Source: Brachyspira aalborgi
Lineage (GTDB): Bacteria > Spirochaetota > Brachyspiria > Brachyspirales > Brachyspiraceae
Assembly (NCBI RefSeq): GCF_008016455.1
Contig: NZ_SAXU01000001.1
Location: 1,240,001-1,304,000 of the forward strand
Reading direction: 5' to 3'
DNA length: 64,000 bases
Shown: positions 1-8,281 of the stretch, one piece after another
How positions within the stretch are numbered: the stretch's first letter is position 1
Layout: each line of letters begins with the position of its first letter
Notes under the pieces: model-generated
Database searches by the model: none
What the model saw: only the letters and a program-made list of their open reading frames with translations
Told to the model about the DNA's origin: nothing
Made by a program: the position numbers and the translations under genes

Positions 1-1
1 A

Positions 2-67
2 CGCCAAAATTATAGGAAATACAAAGGATTTGAGAATAATCCTCTGTATAAGAAAGATGCAATTTAA
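2..67 (+). CDS. possible 3' end of a truncated upstream gene
   Basis: The window opens inside an open frame that reads 21 codons (ending NPLYKKDAI) to a TAA stop. It points towards the vsp gene at 245-1423, so the two would converge. The composition is compatible with coding, being lysine-, tyrosine- and asparagine-rich, but it is too short to identify and may be chance. Confidence 0.3.
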   Translation, partial: RQNYRKYKGFENNPLYKKDAI

Positions 68-185
68 ATTTTTACTTTATTATTAAGTAAATCAAAATTC
101 TTATTCTTTTTTGATAACAAAAATTATTTATTCTTTTTGGTATCAAAAAAATAAAAGAATTTCTTTCTAAAAAGAAAAACTTATA

Positions 186-219
186 AATAAGGAACTCGCC
201 AATCGACAAGTCCCTTATT
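186..219 (-). terminator. rho-independent terminator of the left vsp gene
   Basis: An 11-bp arm (AATAAGGAACT) pairs, with G-U wobbles, with AGTCCCTTATT across a short loop. On the minus strand it is followed by a T-rich run. It lies 25 bases past the vsp stop, and an equivalent hairpin follows the other vsp gene. Confidence 0.8.
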
Positions 220-244
220 ATAAATTTATTTACTTTCTAATTAA

Positions 245-1423
245 TTAAAGCGCTGGCAAATACCAAGTTATACCCGTAGAGGCTGCAAATTTCACTGGCG
301 GTTGTTTTGTTGCATCTCCGCCGCTTACATCTGCCTCAAAATACCATTCAAGGTTTTTCAAAGGCGTAATGTAGATTTCCGCATAAGCGCCCCAATATAA
401 ACTGTAAAGTTCTTTAACTTTGTTGTCTGTTGCGCTTCCTGGTTGAGTAATTTTCAAACCTAATGAAGGCTCAACATATAATGAAACTATATCGCTGTTT
501 GCAGTTAATCCCAAAACTGGAGCTAATGTCAAATCCCACGCGCCTTTTTTCGAACTAGGACCTCCAGCATAAGCAGAAGTTAAAGCGTCAACACCTCCAC
601 CACTAGCAGCTGAATAAACACTATTCGCAACTTTTACAGAATCATCAAGAGCGCCAAGCGCCGTAACGCTTGTTTTACTATGTTGTTTTCCTAAAGCGCC
701 ATTATAAGCCAATTTAATATAAGGTTGTAAAGCCACTTCTTCAACCATAGAACCGAAATACAATCTAAAGTCAAATCCGAATGATTCCGCGAATGTTTCT
801 TTAAATTTCTCTCCTCCTCCGCTAAATTGAAATCCATAGTTTCCGTATTTAATATACAATCTGATTTGAGGCAAGAAGTCTAAACCTGTATAATATCTAA
901 ATTGAGCGTCTAAACTTACTGCCGTTATGCTTCCTTTTACTCCATCAATTTTGTCGGTAAGATTAACAACTTGAATAGGAATAGCCATTCTAAATGCATT
1001 GTCCAAAGCGTTTAAAACTAAAACAGGCGTATGAACTACGGCTTCTGTCTTTTTACCGTTATTTTTTGTCCATTTTTGTCCTATAGTTGCATTATAACCA
1101 ACTCCTACGCTTATTAAAGAAGAAGTATAAGCTAAACCCATAGAAATTGTCGGAGTAAAGTCATAATATAAACCTTGTCCTAAATCGCTAGCATTTGTAG
1201 ACAACATAGAACCCCAAGCTCCTCTACCATTATTAAAGAATCCGAAAGTTCCTTTAATAGTGTCGTTTCCGAGCGTGAAGCCTAATTGTTGCACTCTTGC
1301 TCTGAACTGATTACCGTGAGTAAGGAATTGAATCCAATCTCCCGAATTAACTCCATACATACCAAAAACTGACGCGCTTACTATAGAAAGCAAAGTTATT
1401 GTTGTTAGAAAAATCTTTTTCAT
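245..1423 (-). CDS. variable surface protein (Vsp family), left copy
   Basis: This is a 392-residue protein with a signal peptide (MKKIFLTTITLL..., likely cut after the FG at about residues 20-21). It then shows alternating short hydrophobic/amphipathic strands and ends in an aromatic-rich strand (TGITWYLPAL), as outer-membrane beta-barrels do. The sequence pattern matches Brachyspira Vsp proteins (about 39 kDa, abundant, surface exposed and antigenic). It shares long identical blocks with the protein at 62665-63798, for example QLGFTLGNDTIKGTFGF and LDAQFRYYTGLDFLPQIRLY. The intervening stretches, notably about residues 245-300, differ in sequence and length and are probably surface loops. 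A strong AGGAG site precedes the ATG. It is transcribed outward from the promoter array at 2145-2385. Confidence 0.9.
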   Translation of the reverse strand: MKKIFLTTITLLSIVSASVFGMYGVNSGDWIQFLTHGNQFRARVQQLGFTLGNDTIKGTFGFFNNGRGAWGSMLSTNASDLGQGLYYDFTPTISMGLAYTSSLISVGVGYNATIGQKWTKNNGKKTEAVVHTPVLVLNALDNAFRMAIPIQVVNLTDKIDGVKGSITAVSLDAQFRYYTGLDFLPQIRLYIKYGNYGFQFSGGGEKFKETFAESFGFDFRLYFGSMVEEVALQPYIKLAYNGALGKQHSKTSVTALGALDDSVKVANSVYSAASGGGVDALTSAYAGGPSSKKGAWDLTLAPVLGLTANSDIVSLYVEPSLGLKITQPGSATDNKVKELYSLYWGAYAEIYITPLKNLEWYFEADVSGGDATKQPPVKFAASTGITWYLPAL

Positions 1424-2021
1424 TTTCTCTCTCCTTTTTAAAATTTTTTTTGATTTTTCGTATTAAATAAAAAATCCTTCCATTTATAACAATTTACAAA
1501 ATCATTGAGTTTTACAAAATTATTCATTACTTCAAAATTCAAAAAAGAATTCAAATAATTAAAAGAAAATTCTTTTGAATAATTCAAATAAAAATTATTA
1601 AAAGAAGAATTAAAATAAATTTTTTCAAATGAATAGTTCAAAGAAAAAACTTTTAATAAAGAATTCTTTAATAAATAATTTGTAATGATATAATCCGTAA
1701 AATCTACAACGATTATGTAAAAAGTCATAAATAAACGACTTATTATTTCAAAATTAAATAATGAATATAAATAAAATTTTATATTCTGTATTAAGGGAAT
1801 ATAATTCCCGTTGCTAAATAAAGTAAATTTTAAAAAATTGCCCAAGCCATAGTTATTGAGCTTTAAATTCCGATTGTTAATGTTTTTTTATTTCCTTTTT
1901 TTACAAAAAAAGGAATAGTTTTTTGGTTCTTTTTTGCTATCAAAAAAGAACAAATAATTTTGCGTGCTTTTGTAAAAAGAATAAATTATATTTAAAAATG
2001 CAAAGAATAAATTTATCTCAT
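1424..2021 (-). other. vsp leader with low-complexity N/F/Y-rich open frame
   Basis: The 600 bases between the left vsp start and the heptamer array hold no recognisable gene. A minus-strand frame at 1438-1845 reads 135 residues rich in asparagine, phenylalanine and tyrosine. Only its last ~10 residues (DFLFNTKNQKKF) match the equivalent right-hand leader frame, and there they simply track near-identical DNA just before the vsp ribosome site. At 1890-1990 are AT-rich, nearly palindromic pieces (ATCAAAAAAGAAC-like) also seen at the outer edges of the repeat arms. I read this as a long untranslated or uORF-bearing leader rather than a normal gene. Confidence 0.5.
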
Positions 2022-2079
2022 GTTGACGGTTGACGGTTGACGGTTGACGGTTGACGGTTGACGGTTGACGGTTGACGGT
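2022..2079. repeat. GTTGACG heptamer tandem array, 8 copies
   Basis: Eight perfect head-to-tail copies of the 7-base unit GTTGACG are followed by GT. The matching array in the right arm (CGTCAAC on the plus strand) has nine copies, so copy number varies. Seven is not a multiple of three, so each gain or loss shifts any frame crossing the array. Confidence 0.97.
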
Positions 2080-2144
2080 AACCCAAACTATAAGATAAAT
2101 ATTTTACTATCATAACTCTATCAATAAAATTAATATTTAATTAA

Positions 2145-2385
2145 ATTATACAACATTTAAAAAATTAGTCAATAACAATTTAAATATTTTTTAACTAACT
2201 TTTAATTTATACAATAAGTTTAAAAATTAGTCAATAGTTTATTTTAAATTTTTTTTCAATATTGATTAATTTAATTTAACAATATTTTATAATATTTAAA
2301 AATTTTTATCAACAAAATAATTTAAATATTTTTAATTTAATTAATTGACTATTATAATTATATAACATTTTTAAGGATATGTCAA
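2145..2385 (-). promoter_or_regulatory. tandem sigma-70-like promoters upstream of left vsp
   Basis: Four minus-strand -35/-10 pairs occur. TTGACA at 2380-2385 with TATAAT at 2357-2362 has a 17-base spacer. TTGATA at 2307-2312 with TAAAAT at 2284-2289 has 17. TTGACT at 2229-2234 with TATAAA at 2206-2211 has 17. TTGACT at 2167-2172 with TATAAT at 2145-2150 has 16. The three nearest vsp have counterparts in the right arm. The nearest one would give a leader of about 715 bases. In DNA this AT-rich single hexamers are cheap, so the support is the repeated correct spacing. Confidence 0.6.
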
Positions 2386-2483
2386 GCGGTTTTAATAAAA
2401 AATTTCGTTTTCCCACAAGGACAAAAACAAGCAAATATAAAATTTATATTCTTTTTTGTTATAACATTAAAATAATAAAAGAA

Positions 2484-3137
2484 TTAATTTTTATTCTTAA
2501 AATAATCGCAATATTTTGAAACGCTACATTGATTACATAAAGGATTTATAGGCTTACATAAATTCTGCCCGTATATTACTAAAGTGTCGTTATAAACTCG
2601 CCAATATTTTTTTGGAAGTTTTTTTCTTAAGGCAAATTCTGTTTGTTCGGGCTTTTTAGTCGAAACATATCCGAATCTATTCGATATTCTATGCACATGA
2701 GTATCAACGCAAATTCCATATTTATCAAACGCTTCTGTGATAACCAAATTTGCAACCTTTCTGCCAACTCCTCGAAGTTTCAAAAGTTCGTCTATTTCGT
2801 CAGGCACTTTTCCGTTATAATCGTCTATAATAGTTTGAGATACTTCTAAAATATTTTTTGCCTTAACTCTATAAAAACCTACGGGATAAATTAATTTTGC
2901 TATTTCTTCTTCGCTTAATTTTAACATATCTTTAGGATTTCCCGCTTTTTCAAATAATCTCATAGAAGCGTCTCTTGTAGTAGAATCTTTAGTTCTTAAA
3001 GAAAGCATTGTAGATATTAAAATTTTATAAGCGTCTCTATTTGTCACTAATTTAATTTCTGTCACTACAGGCATTGGCATACTTTTAGTAACTTTCAAAA
3101 GTTCTTTCATTATTTTATCTATATCTTTATCGTTCAT
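2484..3137 (-). CDS. nth: endonuclease III (DNA glycosylase/AP lyase)
   Basis: This enzyme removes oxidised pyrimidines and cleaves the abasic site in base-excision repair. The 217 residues match the family length. The helix-hairpin-helix GVGRKVAN carries the catalytic lysine K127, and VDTHVHR carries the catalytic aspartate D145. The C-terminal [4Fe-4S] loop has cysteines at 194, 201, 204 and 210 in the standard C-X6-C-X2-C-X5-C spacing. It is the last gene of a four-gene minus-strand group, starting 9 bases after the DUF3298-like gene, with about 340 bases of AT-rich DNA downstream before the vsp promoter array. Confidence 0.96.
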   Translation of the reverse strand: MNDKDIDKIMKELLKVTKSMPMPVVTEIKLVTNRDAYKILISTMLSLRTKDSTTRDASMRLFEKAGNPKDMLKLSEEEIAKLIYPVGFYRVKAKNILEVSQTIIDDYNGKVPDEIDELLKLRGVGRKVANLVITEAFDKYGICVDTHVHRISNRFGYVSTKKPEQTEFALRKKLPKKYWRVYNDTLVIYGQNLCKPINPLCNQCSVSKYCDYFKNKN

Positions 3138-3146
3138 AAAAATAAC

Positions 3147-4205
3147 CTATTCAAATAAATAAAAAAACGGAGAGCTTGATTTTATAAAAGGCTTTAATTC
3201 CGAAAAAGTAAATTCAATTTCTATAATGCCTAAAGAATATCCCGCTATTTTATAAACGGGGTAAATAAATTTTATTCCCGTTGGCGTTATATCAAAAGTA
3301 TCGCTTAATTCTATAGCGTTAAAATCAAAAAAGTCTTTTTCAGAATAATTAATTAATAATTTATTTCTAATTAAATTAATTAAATCCATATCGCTCGGAT
3401 TAGATATTAATTCCGATAATTTTATTCCTATTCTGTTTCCCGTGCTTATAGAATAAATATAGGCGACTGAAGTGTCTATTCCATGAACTCCGCCGACAAA
3501 AGAATAATTATTTATTGCAAAAGATATTATTTTATCGTCCAAATAAGATATTTTAATCTCTCTTTTTACATTAATGTCCGTTTCTAAAGATAAATTATTT
3601 TTCCAATTATTATAATCGGCTATAATTTCTTTGCTTAATATATCGGCAATTCCATTTTCATCTAAAGATTTTACTCCGTCAACATCTATAGATATTTTAT
3701 CCAAAACTTTAGATTTTATTTGATTTTCTATAACTACGGCATCTCTGCTAGAATCAAATTTTCCGCTTCCTTCCAAATCTATTTTTAAAGAAGAGTTAAT
3801 AATTGTCGCTTTGCTTATAGAAGACGAACTATATCTTGAAAAATTAAAATAATGTTTATTATTAAAGTCTGAAGATATCCAATCGCCCGAAAAAAACATA
3901 TTTTCCGTGACTTTTCCGTTTAGAGAAGCAATCTTATTATTATTAACAAATTCGTTTATATAAAAAGTATCTCCGTTTATATTTCCGTTAATATCTATAA
4001 ACTGTTTAATGCTGTCGTAATAATATTTTCCCGTTATTCTGTTTCCTTTAATATAAAGATACATAGTTATAGCCGAACCGCCTATATTTCCTTTCATAAA
4101 ATAAAATTCTTTTTTTGAAATGCTAGGCGTTTGGCTAAAAACTATATTATAACAAAATAAAAACGCAAACGGTATTATATAAATTATTGTATTTATTCGT
4201 CTCAT
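3147..4205 (-). CDS. secreted protein with DUF3298-like C-terminal domain
   Basis: The start is set at the ATG at 4205, which has a GAG nine bases upstream, rather than a TTG four codons earlier. The resulting ~352-residue protein has an N-terminal hydrophobic signal segment (about residues 6-24). The middle region (about 20-110) looks like repeated beta-strand units (KGNRITGKYYYD, GNINGDTFYIN). The C-terminal half contains NYSFVGGVHGIDTS and a following segment on structure and sites, typical of DUF3298/DUF4163 domains of RsiV- and PdaC-like extracytoplasmic proteins. No enzymatic residues are evident. It probably resides in the periplasm or outer envelope. It sits between tpiA and nth in one operon. 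Confidence 0.75.
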   Translation of the reverse strand: MRRINTIIYIIPFAFLFCYNIVFSQTPSISKKEFYFMKGNIGGSAITMYLYIKGNRITGKYYYDSIKQFIDINGNINGDTFYINEFVNNNKIASLNGKVTENMFFSGDWISSDFNNKHYFNFSRYSSSSISKATIINSSLKIDLEGSGKFDSSRDAVVIENQIKSKVLDKISIDVDGVKSLDENGIADILSKEIIADYNNWKNNLSLETDINVKREIKISYLDDKIISFAINNYSFVGGVHGIDTSVAYIYSISTGNRIGIKLSELISNPSDMDLINLIRNKLLINYSEKDFFDFNAIELSDTFDITPTGIKFIYPVYKIAGYSLGIIEIEFTFSELKPFIKSSSPFFYLFE

Positions 4206-4265
4206 AATGAATCTCAAAATATAATAATCAACTATTATACAATCCTTAAATTATAAATACAATAT

Positions 4266-5024
4266 CTATTTTGCGATATAATTTACTATTCTTGCAAATT
4301 TATCTGCAACTAAAGAAGCTCCGCCAACCAAAGCGCCGTCTATATTCGGCATATTGAGTAAATCGTCCGCATTCTTTTCGTTTACGCTTCCGCCGTATAA
4401 AATCATTGTGTTATCTGCAATTTTATCGTTATATAGAGATTTTAAAGTTTCTCTTATAGTTTTATGAACATCGTCCGCATCTTGAGGAGTCGCCGTTTTT
4501 CCTGTTCCAATCGCCCATACAGGCTCATAAGCTATTACTACTTTAGACGCTTCGCTTTCGCTTAAACCTTGAAAAGCTTTTTTTACTTGTCCGCTTACTA
4601 TATCGGAGGTGATTCCTTTCTCTCTTTCTTCCAAATGCTCGCCAACGCATAAAACGGGAATAAGATTTTTATCTAAAGCTCTTTTTACTTTTTTATTTAT
4701 AAGTTCGTCTTTTTCTGTAAATATATCTCTGCACTCCGAATGCCCTATAATAACATATTCACAACCAACCGAAATAAGCATATCGGCTGAAATTTGTCCC
4801 GTAAAAGCGCCTTTTTCTTCAAAATATAGATTTTGCGCTCCAAGTTTGATATTAGTTCCTTTAATAGCGTTATTAACATCGCTTAAACAAGTAAATGTCG
4901 GCGCTATCATAATATCTCTATCTTTTGCATCTTTAATCATATCTTTTAATTGCGATACTAATTCCAAAGCTTCTTTATTGGTATTATTCATTTTCCAATT
5001 TCCAGCTATAAGTTTTCTTCTCAT
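4266..5024 (-). CDS. tpiA: triosephosphate isomerase
   Basis: It interconverts dihydroxyacetone phosphate and glyceraldehyde 3-phosphate in glycolysis. The 252 residues include the N-terminal GNWKMN with catalytic K11, the IIGHSECR motif with H95, and AYEPVWAIGTG with catalytic E167 and the flexible phosphate-gripping loop. GGSVNEKN near residue 212 is the second phosphate loop. A GAGAGG ribosome site precedes the ATG. It lies 20 bases downstream of the isochorismatase-like gene. Confidence 0.98.
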   Translation of the reverse strand: MRRKLIAGNWKMNNTNKEALELVSQLKDMIKDAKDRDIMIAPTFTCLSDVNNAIKGTNIKLGAQNLYFEEKGAFTGQISADMLISVGCEYVIIGHSECRDIFTEKDELINKKVKRALDKNLIPVLCVGEHLEEREKGITSDIVSGQVKKAFQGLSESEASKVVIAYEPVWAIGTGKTATPQDADDVHKTIRETLKSLYNDKIADNTMILYGGSVNEKNADDLLNMPNIDGALVGGASLVADKFARIVNYIAK

Positions 5025-5044
5025 TTTATTAAACCTCTCTTTAA

Positions 5045-5602
5045 TTATTTTACTAAATTGCTTAATTCTTTAAAATTCGGAACTTTAGCGCTTTCTATAT
5101 GCCAAAATAAAATCATTTCCGCGCTTATTACATTAGCTCCGACTTTTTTCATCTGCTCTAAAGAAATTTCTTTATTTTCTTTAGTTCTCGATGCGCAAGC
5201 GTCAGCGATAACAAATACATTATATCCGTTTTTAACTAAATGTAAAACGCTATAATAAACGCATACATGAGTCTCCGCTCCGAATACTATTATATTTTTT
5301 TTATTAAGAGAATTAAACTCTTTTACAAAATCTTCGCTTCCAAAAATGCTAAAATATTCTTTAGAAAATAATTTATGATTTTTAGGCAATACTATTCTTG
5401 AGTCTGTGTTGCCAAGCCCTTTCGGATACTGTTCCGTTGCCAAAACGGAAATATCGTATATTTCAGACATTTTTAATAAAATATTCGCATTTTTTATTAA
5501 CTCATCCAAATTATGCATAGCTGGTAATAATCTCTCTTGCAAGTCTATGCATATACATAAAGAATCTTCTTTATTTAATATAGGTTTATTTTCTAATCTC
5601 AT
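5045..5602 (-). CDS. isochorismatase-family cysteine hydrolase
   Basis: This 185-residue protein has the cysteine-hydrolase triad of the isochorismatase/nicotinamidase superfamily: D20 in CICIDLQERL, a lysine near residue 81, and nucleophile C114 in GAETHVCVY. The segment NVFVIADACASR follows the nucleophile as in YcaC-like proteins. The substrate cannot be told, and the length is short for nicotinamidase PncA. It is the first gene of the group leading to tpiA and nth, with an AGAGG site before the ATG. Confidence 0.85.
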   Translation of the reverse strand: MRLENKPILNKEDSLCICIDLQERLLPAMHNLDELIKNANILLKMSEIYDISVLATEQYPKGLGNTDSRIVLPKNHKLFSKEYFSIFGSEDFVKEFNSLNKKNIIVFGAETHVCVYYSVLHLVKNGYNVFVIADACASRTKENKEISLEQMKKVGANVISAEMILFWHIESAKVPNFKELSNLVK

Positions 5603-5659
5603 TATTTACCTCTTTAATTTATTTATATAATTTAATTATTAATTATATCATAAAAAATA

Positions 5660-5696
5660 AAAAAGGGAAAACAATAATACTTTGCTTTCCCTTTTA
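5660..5696 (-). terminator. terminator of flaA1
   Basis: A 10-bp stem, AAAAGGGAAA with TTTCCCTTTT, is followed on the minus strand by a long T-rich run. It sits just past the flaA1 stop and separates flaA1 from the downstream hydrolase operon. Confidence 0.85.
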
Positions 5697-5719
5697 TTTT
5701 CAATTAGTTAACAATCAAA

Positions 5720-6646
5720 TTATTGAGCTTGTTCTTCTTCAGCATTTTGTTGTTGTTGTTGTCCGCCCATTCTTCTTTGTTCCAAATCTCTCAATTCGGT
5801 TACTTCGCGAACTCTTGCTGCTTCTATAGCTTGTCTTCTTTCATTTTCGGTTTTTATTAATTGCCATGTGCCTTCATCGTCTATATCTTCTTCAAAGTCT
5901 ACAACAGCTAAATCATGTTCTACCGTAATGTCTTTAACATAAGCTATAAAGTCTCCGCCTCTCGTATCTTTAGTTCTATAAAAACCTATAGAATCTATTT
6001 TTACAGAAGGCATCAATTTAGGATAAAGAGGCTCTCTAACCAATATTCTATCGCGAACATTTGGCAAATATTCTCTATTTTCCCATTTTAATTGTCTCCA
6101 ACCGCTGAAATAAACATTACCCATAGGATAAGATTTTAATTCGCCTAATTCGTTTTGCAAATTAACAAAATAGCTAATTAAATAATTTCGTCCGTATACC
6201 CATGAACTTATTGACCTTATTTCGCCAACATTATGTATAACGCCTTTGCCTTCGGTATATTTTGTTCCTTCAGCTCCGCCATACATTTCAAGCTCATAAG
6301 CGGGTTTAACTAACGCGTAGCTATTCCATGCGGCTATAGGAAAATGAACTCTTATACCGAGAACTTTTCCTTCTTCCCAAGTTCCGTTATTACCTTTACT
6401 ATCCGTATTGGTAACATAGGAATTTCTGCGATTTTCCGTAAGCCTTGCGGAATCGTTCAACCATACAACCCAATTATCGTTATATAGGCTTTGTTGGGCT
6501 GTAATCAATTCATTAGTATCGCCTTCTTCGCTTTGTAGATTGTCGGCATTACCTGATATACTAAAATCAATCAGAGTCGAATTCGTCAATCCGTAAGCTG
6601 ATGCGGCGATAAAAATAGATGCTAATACTGCGAATAACCTTTTCAT
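5720..6646 (-). CDS. flaA1: periplasmic flagellar filament sheath protein FlaA1
   Basis: FlaA forms the outer sheath layer of spirochaete periplasmic flagella around the FlaB core. The 308-residue protein has a signal peptide ([19 protein letters not shown]). Characteristic Brachyspira FlaA segments follow, such as [36 protein letters not shown] and [18 protein letters not shown], as I remember the family. The C-terminus is charged and ends in a glutamine run ([15 protein letters not shown]). It has its own sigma-70-like promoter at 6691-6719 and a terminator, so it is probably monocistronic although ftsA lies upstream on the same strand. Confidence 0.93.
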   Translation of the reverse strand: MKRLFAVLASIFIAASAYGLTNSTLIDFSISGNADNLQSEEGDTNELITAQQSLYNDNWVVWLNDSARLTENRRNSYVTNTDSKGNNGTWEEGKVLGIRVHFPIAAWNSYALVKPAYELEMYGGAEGTKYTEGKGVIHNVGEIRSISSWVYGRNYLISYFVNLQNELGELKSYPMGNVYFSGWRQLKWENREYLPNVRDRILVREPLYPKLMPSVKIDSIGFYRTKDTRGGDFIAYVKDITVEHDLAVVDFEEDIDDEGTWQLIKTENERRQAIEAARVREVTELRDLEQRRMGGQQQQQNAEEEQAQ

Positions 6647-6690
6647 TTATTGCACTCCTTGTTTTAATTAATAGCATAATATTATTTAAT

Positions 6691-6719
6691 TTTATACACT
6701 AGTTTAATAAATTTGTCAA
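6691..6719 (-). promoter_or_regulatory. sigma-70-like promoter of flaA1
   Basis: On the minus strand a perfect TTGACA (6714-6719) and TATAAA (6691-6696) are separated by exactly 17 bases. They lie about 45 bases before the flaA1 ATG, which has an AGGAG ribosome site. Housekeeping-type promoters for flaA, in contrast to sigma-28 for flaB, are known in other spirochaetes. Confidence 0.75.
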
Positions 6720-6860
6720 GCGATTAATTAAAAAAAATTCAAATAAATTTAAATAAATTTATATAATTAATGCCTAATTTATATAATTTTCGTTATATTA
6801 ATCATAAACTTAAGGAGTTATGTTAACTATTTATAAAAATAAGCGTTTTGATTTAATTAA

Positions 6861-8117
6861 TTATTTAAAAAATTCTGTGAATGGATTTTTGCTGAAAGGA
6901 TTTTTGAATTTAAATTTTTTATCGGAAAATTTCTTACCGCTTTGTATATTCATTAAAGTAGCTTCGTCTAAACTCATCATTAATATTCCTATAACAGAAG
7001 AATAAGCTGGATTATTTGCAATATCTCTTATTCCCGCTATTTGGTCTGGCACTCCTATTCTTGCCGATATTGGAATCGAACCTTTTACCGCAGTTTGATA
7101 AGCTTTAGCAAGGTCTGTAAGTCCTGGCAATAAAGCTCCGCCTCCCGTAAATACCATTCCCGCGGATAAAGAATCTATATATTTCATTTTTGCAAGTTCC
7201 TTTCCGCATAGATGCAATATCTCTTCTACTCTCGGTTGTATTATTTCTGTTAAAGTTATTTTTGGAATAGTTTTAAATTTACCGCTTGCCGTAGGAACTT
7301 CTATAATTTCTCTCTCTCCTATCATATCTATAAAAGCATAACCGTAATCGCATTTTAATTTTTCTGCAGCTGGAATTGTAATTCTTAATCCTTTTGAAAT
7401 ATCGTTTGTTATATGATAGCTTCCAATCGGAATAACCGCCGTATGCCAAACTGTCCCTTCTAAAAATACCATTAAAGAAGTTGTTGAATGTCCTATATCG
7501 AAAACGACAACGCCTAAATCTTTTTCGTCTTTCGTAAGAACGGCTTCGGCGCTTCCTCTAACATTTACTATAAAATCTTTTCCTGAAAATCCCATTTTAT
7601 TTAAAGTTCTTTTCAAATTATCGCTAACATATTTGAGTCCCGTTATTATATGAACTCTCGTTTCTAATCTTGTGCCTGACATTCCTATAGGATTTTTTAT
7701 TTCATCTTGTTCGTCTAAAGAATATTCCTGCTCTATAGTTTCTATTATTTCTCTATCTTGCGGCATCAATATATTTTTTGCGCTTTCTAATACTCTTTCT
7801 ATTTCCAAAGAAGTAACTTCTTTATTTTTATTATTTACTCCTATTACTCCTTTGCTATTTTTTCCTTTAATATGTTCTCCGCCTATCGTGGCTATTACAT
7901 CGGGGGCTTGAATACCCGCCATATGTTCGGCTTGATTTACAGATTTTTCTATAGCGTTTGCGGCAGCTTCTATATTTACTACAATTCCTTTTATAATTCC
8001 TTCGCTTTCGCTCTCGCCTATTCCTATAACTTCAAGTTTATCATCATTTACGCGAGCTATAACCGTCTTCACCGATGAGCTTCCTGCATCAATGCCCGCT
8101 ATTATTGGTTCTTTCAA
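6861..8117 (-). CDS. ftsA: cell division protein FtsA
   Basis: FtsA is an actin-like ATPase that tethers FtsZ to the membrane and recruits the divisome. The 418 residues show the actin fold: phosphate-1 GIDAGSSSVKTVIA near the N-terminus, phosphate-2 VVFDIGHSTTSLMVF near residue 205, and the adenosine loop MVFTGGGALLPGL near residue 325. The basic, aromatic C-terminal tail (NPFSKNPFTEFFK) fits the membrane-binding amphipathic helix. The start is TTG with AGGAG seven bases upstream. ftsZ, the usual neighbour, is not in the window; flaA1 follows downstream after 214 bases. Confidence 0.95.
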   Translation of the reverse strand: MKEPIIAGIDAGSSSVKTVIARVNDDKLEVIGIGESESEGIIKGIVVNIEAAANAIEKSVNQAEHMAGIQAPDVIATIGGEHIKGKNSKGVIGVNNKNKEVTSLEIERVLESAKNILMPQDREIIETIEQEYSLDEQDEIKNPIGMSGTRLETRVHIITGLKYVSDNLKRTLNKMGFSGKDFIVNVRGSAEAVLTKDEKDLGVVVFDIGHSTTSLMVFLEGTVWHTAVIPIGSYHITNDISKGLRITIPAAEKLKCDYGYAFIDMIGEREIIEVPTASGKFKTIPKITLTEIIQPRVEEILHLCGKELAKMKYIDSLSAGMVFTGGGALLPGLTDLAKAYQTAVKGSIPISARIGVPDQIAGIRDIANNPAYSSVIGILMMSLDEATLMNIQSGKKFSDKKFKFKNPFSKNPFTEFFK

Positions 8118-8281
8118 GTTTATACTCCTGATAAATAATAATATTATGTTAATATTTTCGGATAAATAAAAATTTTATTAATATTATTTTTATATAACTA
8201 TAAACTATAGAAATATACTAAAAATTATGATATCATAATATTTAATTTAATTATAAATTATAAAGAATTGAAAAATTAATT

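Larger units (their letters stand above)
85..2335. repeat. left arm of a long vsp-bearing inverted repeat
   Basis: Read as the reverse complement, this block matches 61845-63955: the outer terminator, the vsp gene, the last ~60 bases of leader before vsp, the heptamer array and the promoter array all occur in the same order. Similarity is near-exact in the promoter array and around the vsp start and stop. It is patchy in the middle of the leader (about 1500-1990) and in the vsp variable loops. The arm edges are set by eye and are uncertain by tens of bases. The left arm is longer because it has extra leader sequence, including the stretch near 1890-1990. Confidence 0.85.

Noticed and set aside
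1438-1845. 135-residue N/F/Y-rich frame as a surface protein gene
   Set aside because: No ribosome site or signal peptide, low complexity, and only the part overlapping the vsp ribosome-site region is shared with the other arm.
2022-2079. CRISPR array
   Set aside because: Units are 7 bases and contiguous, with no spacers and no cas genes nearby.
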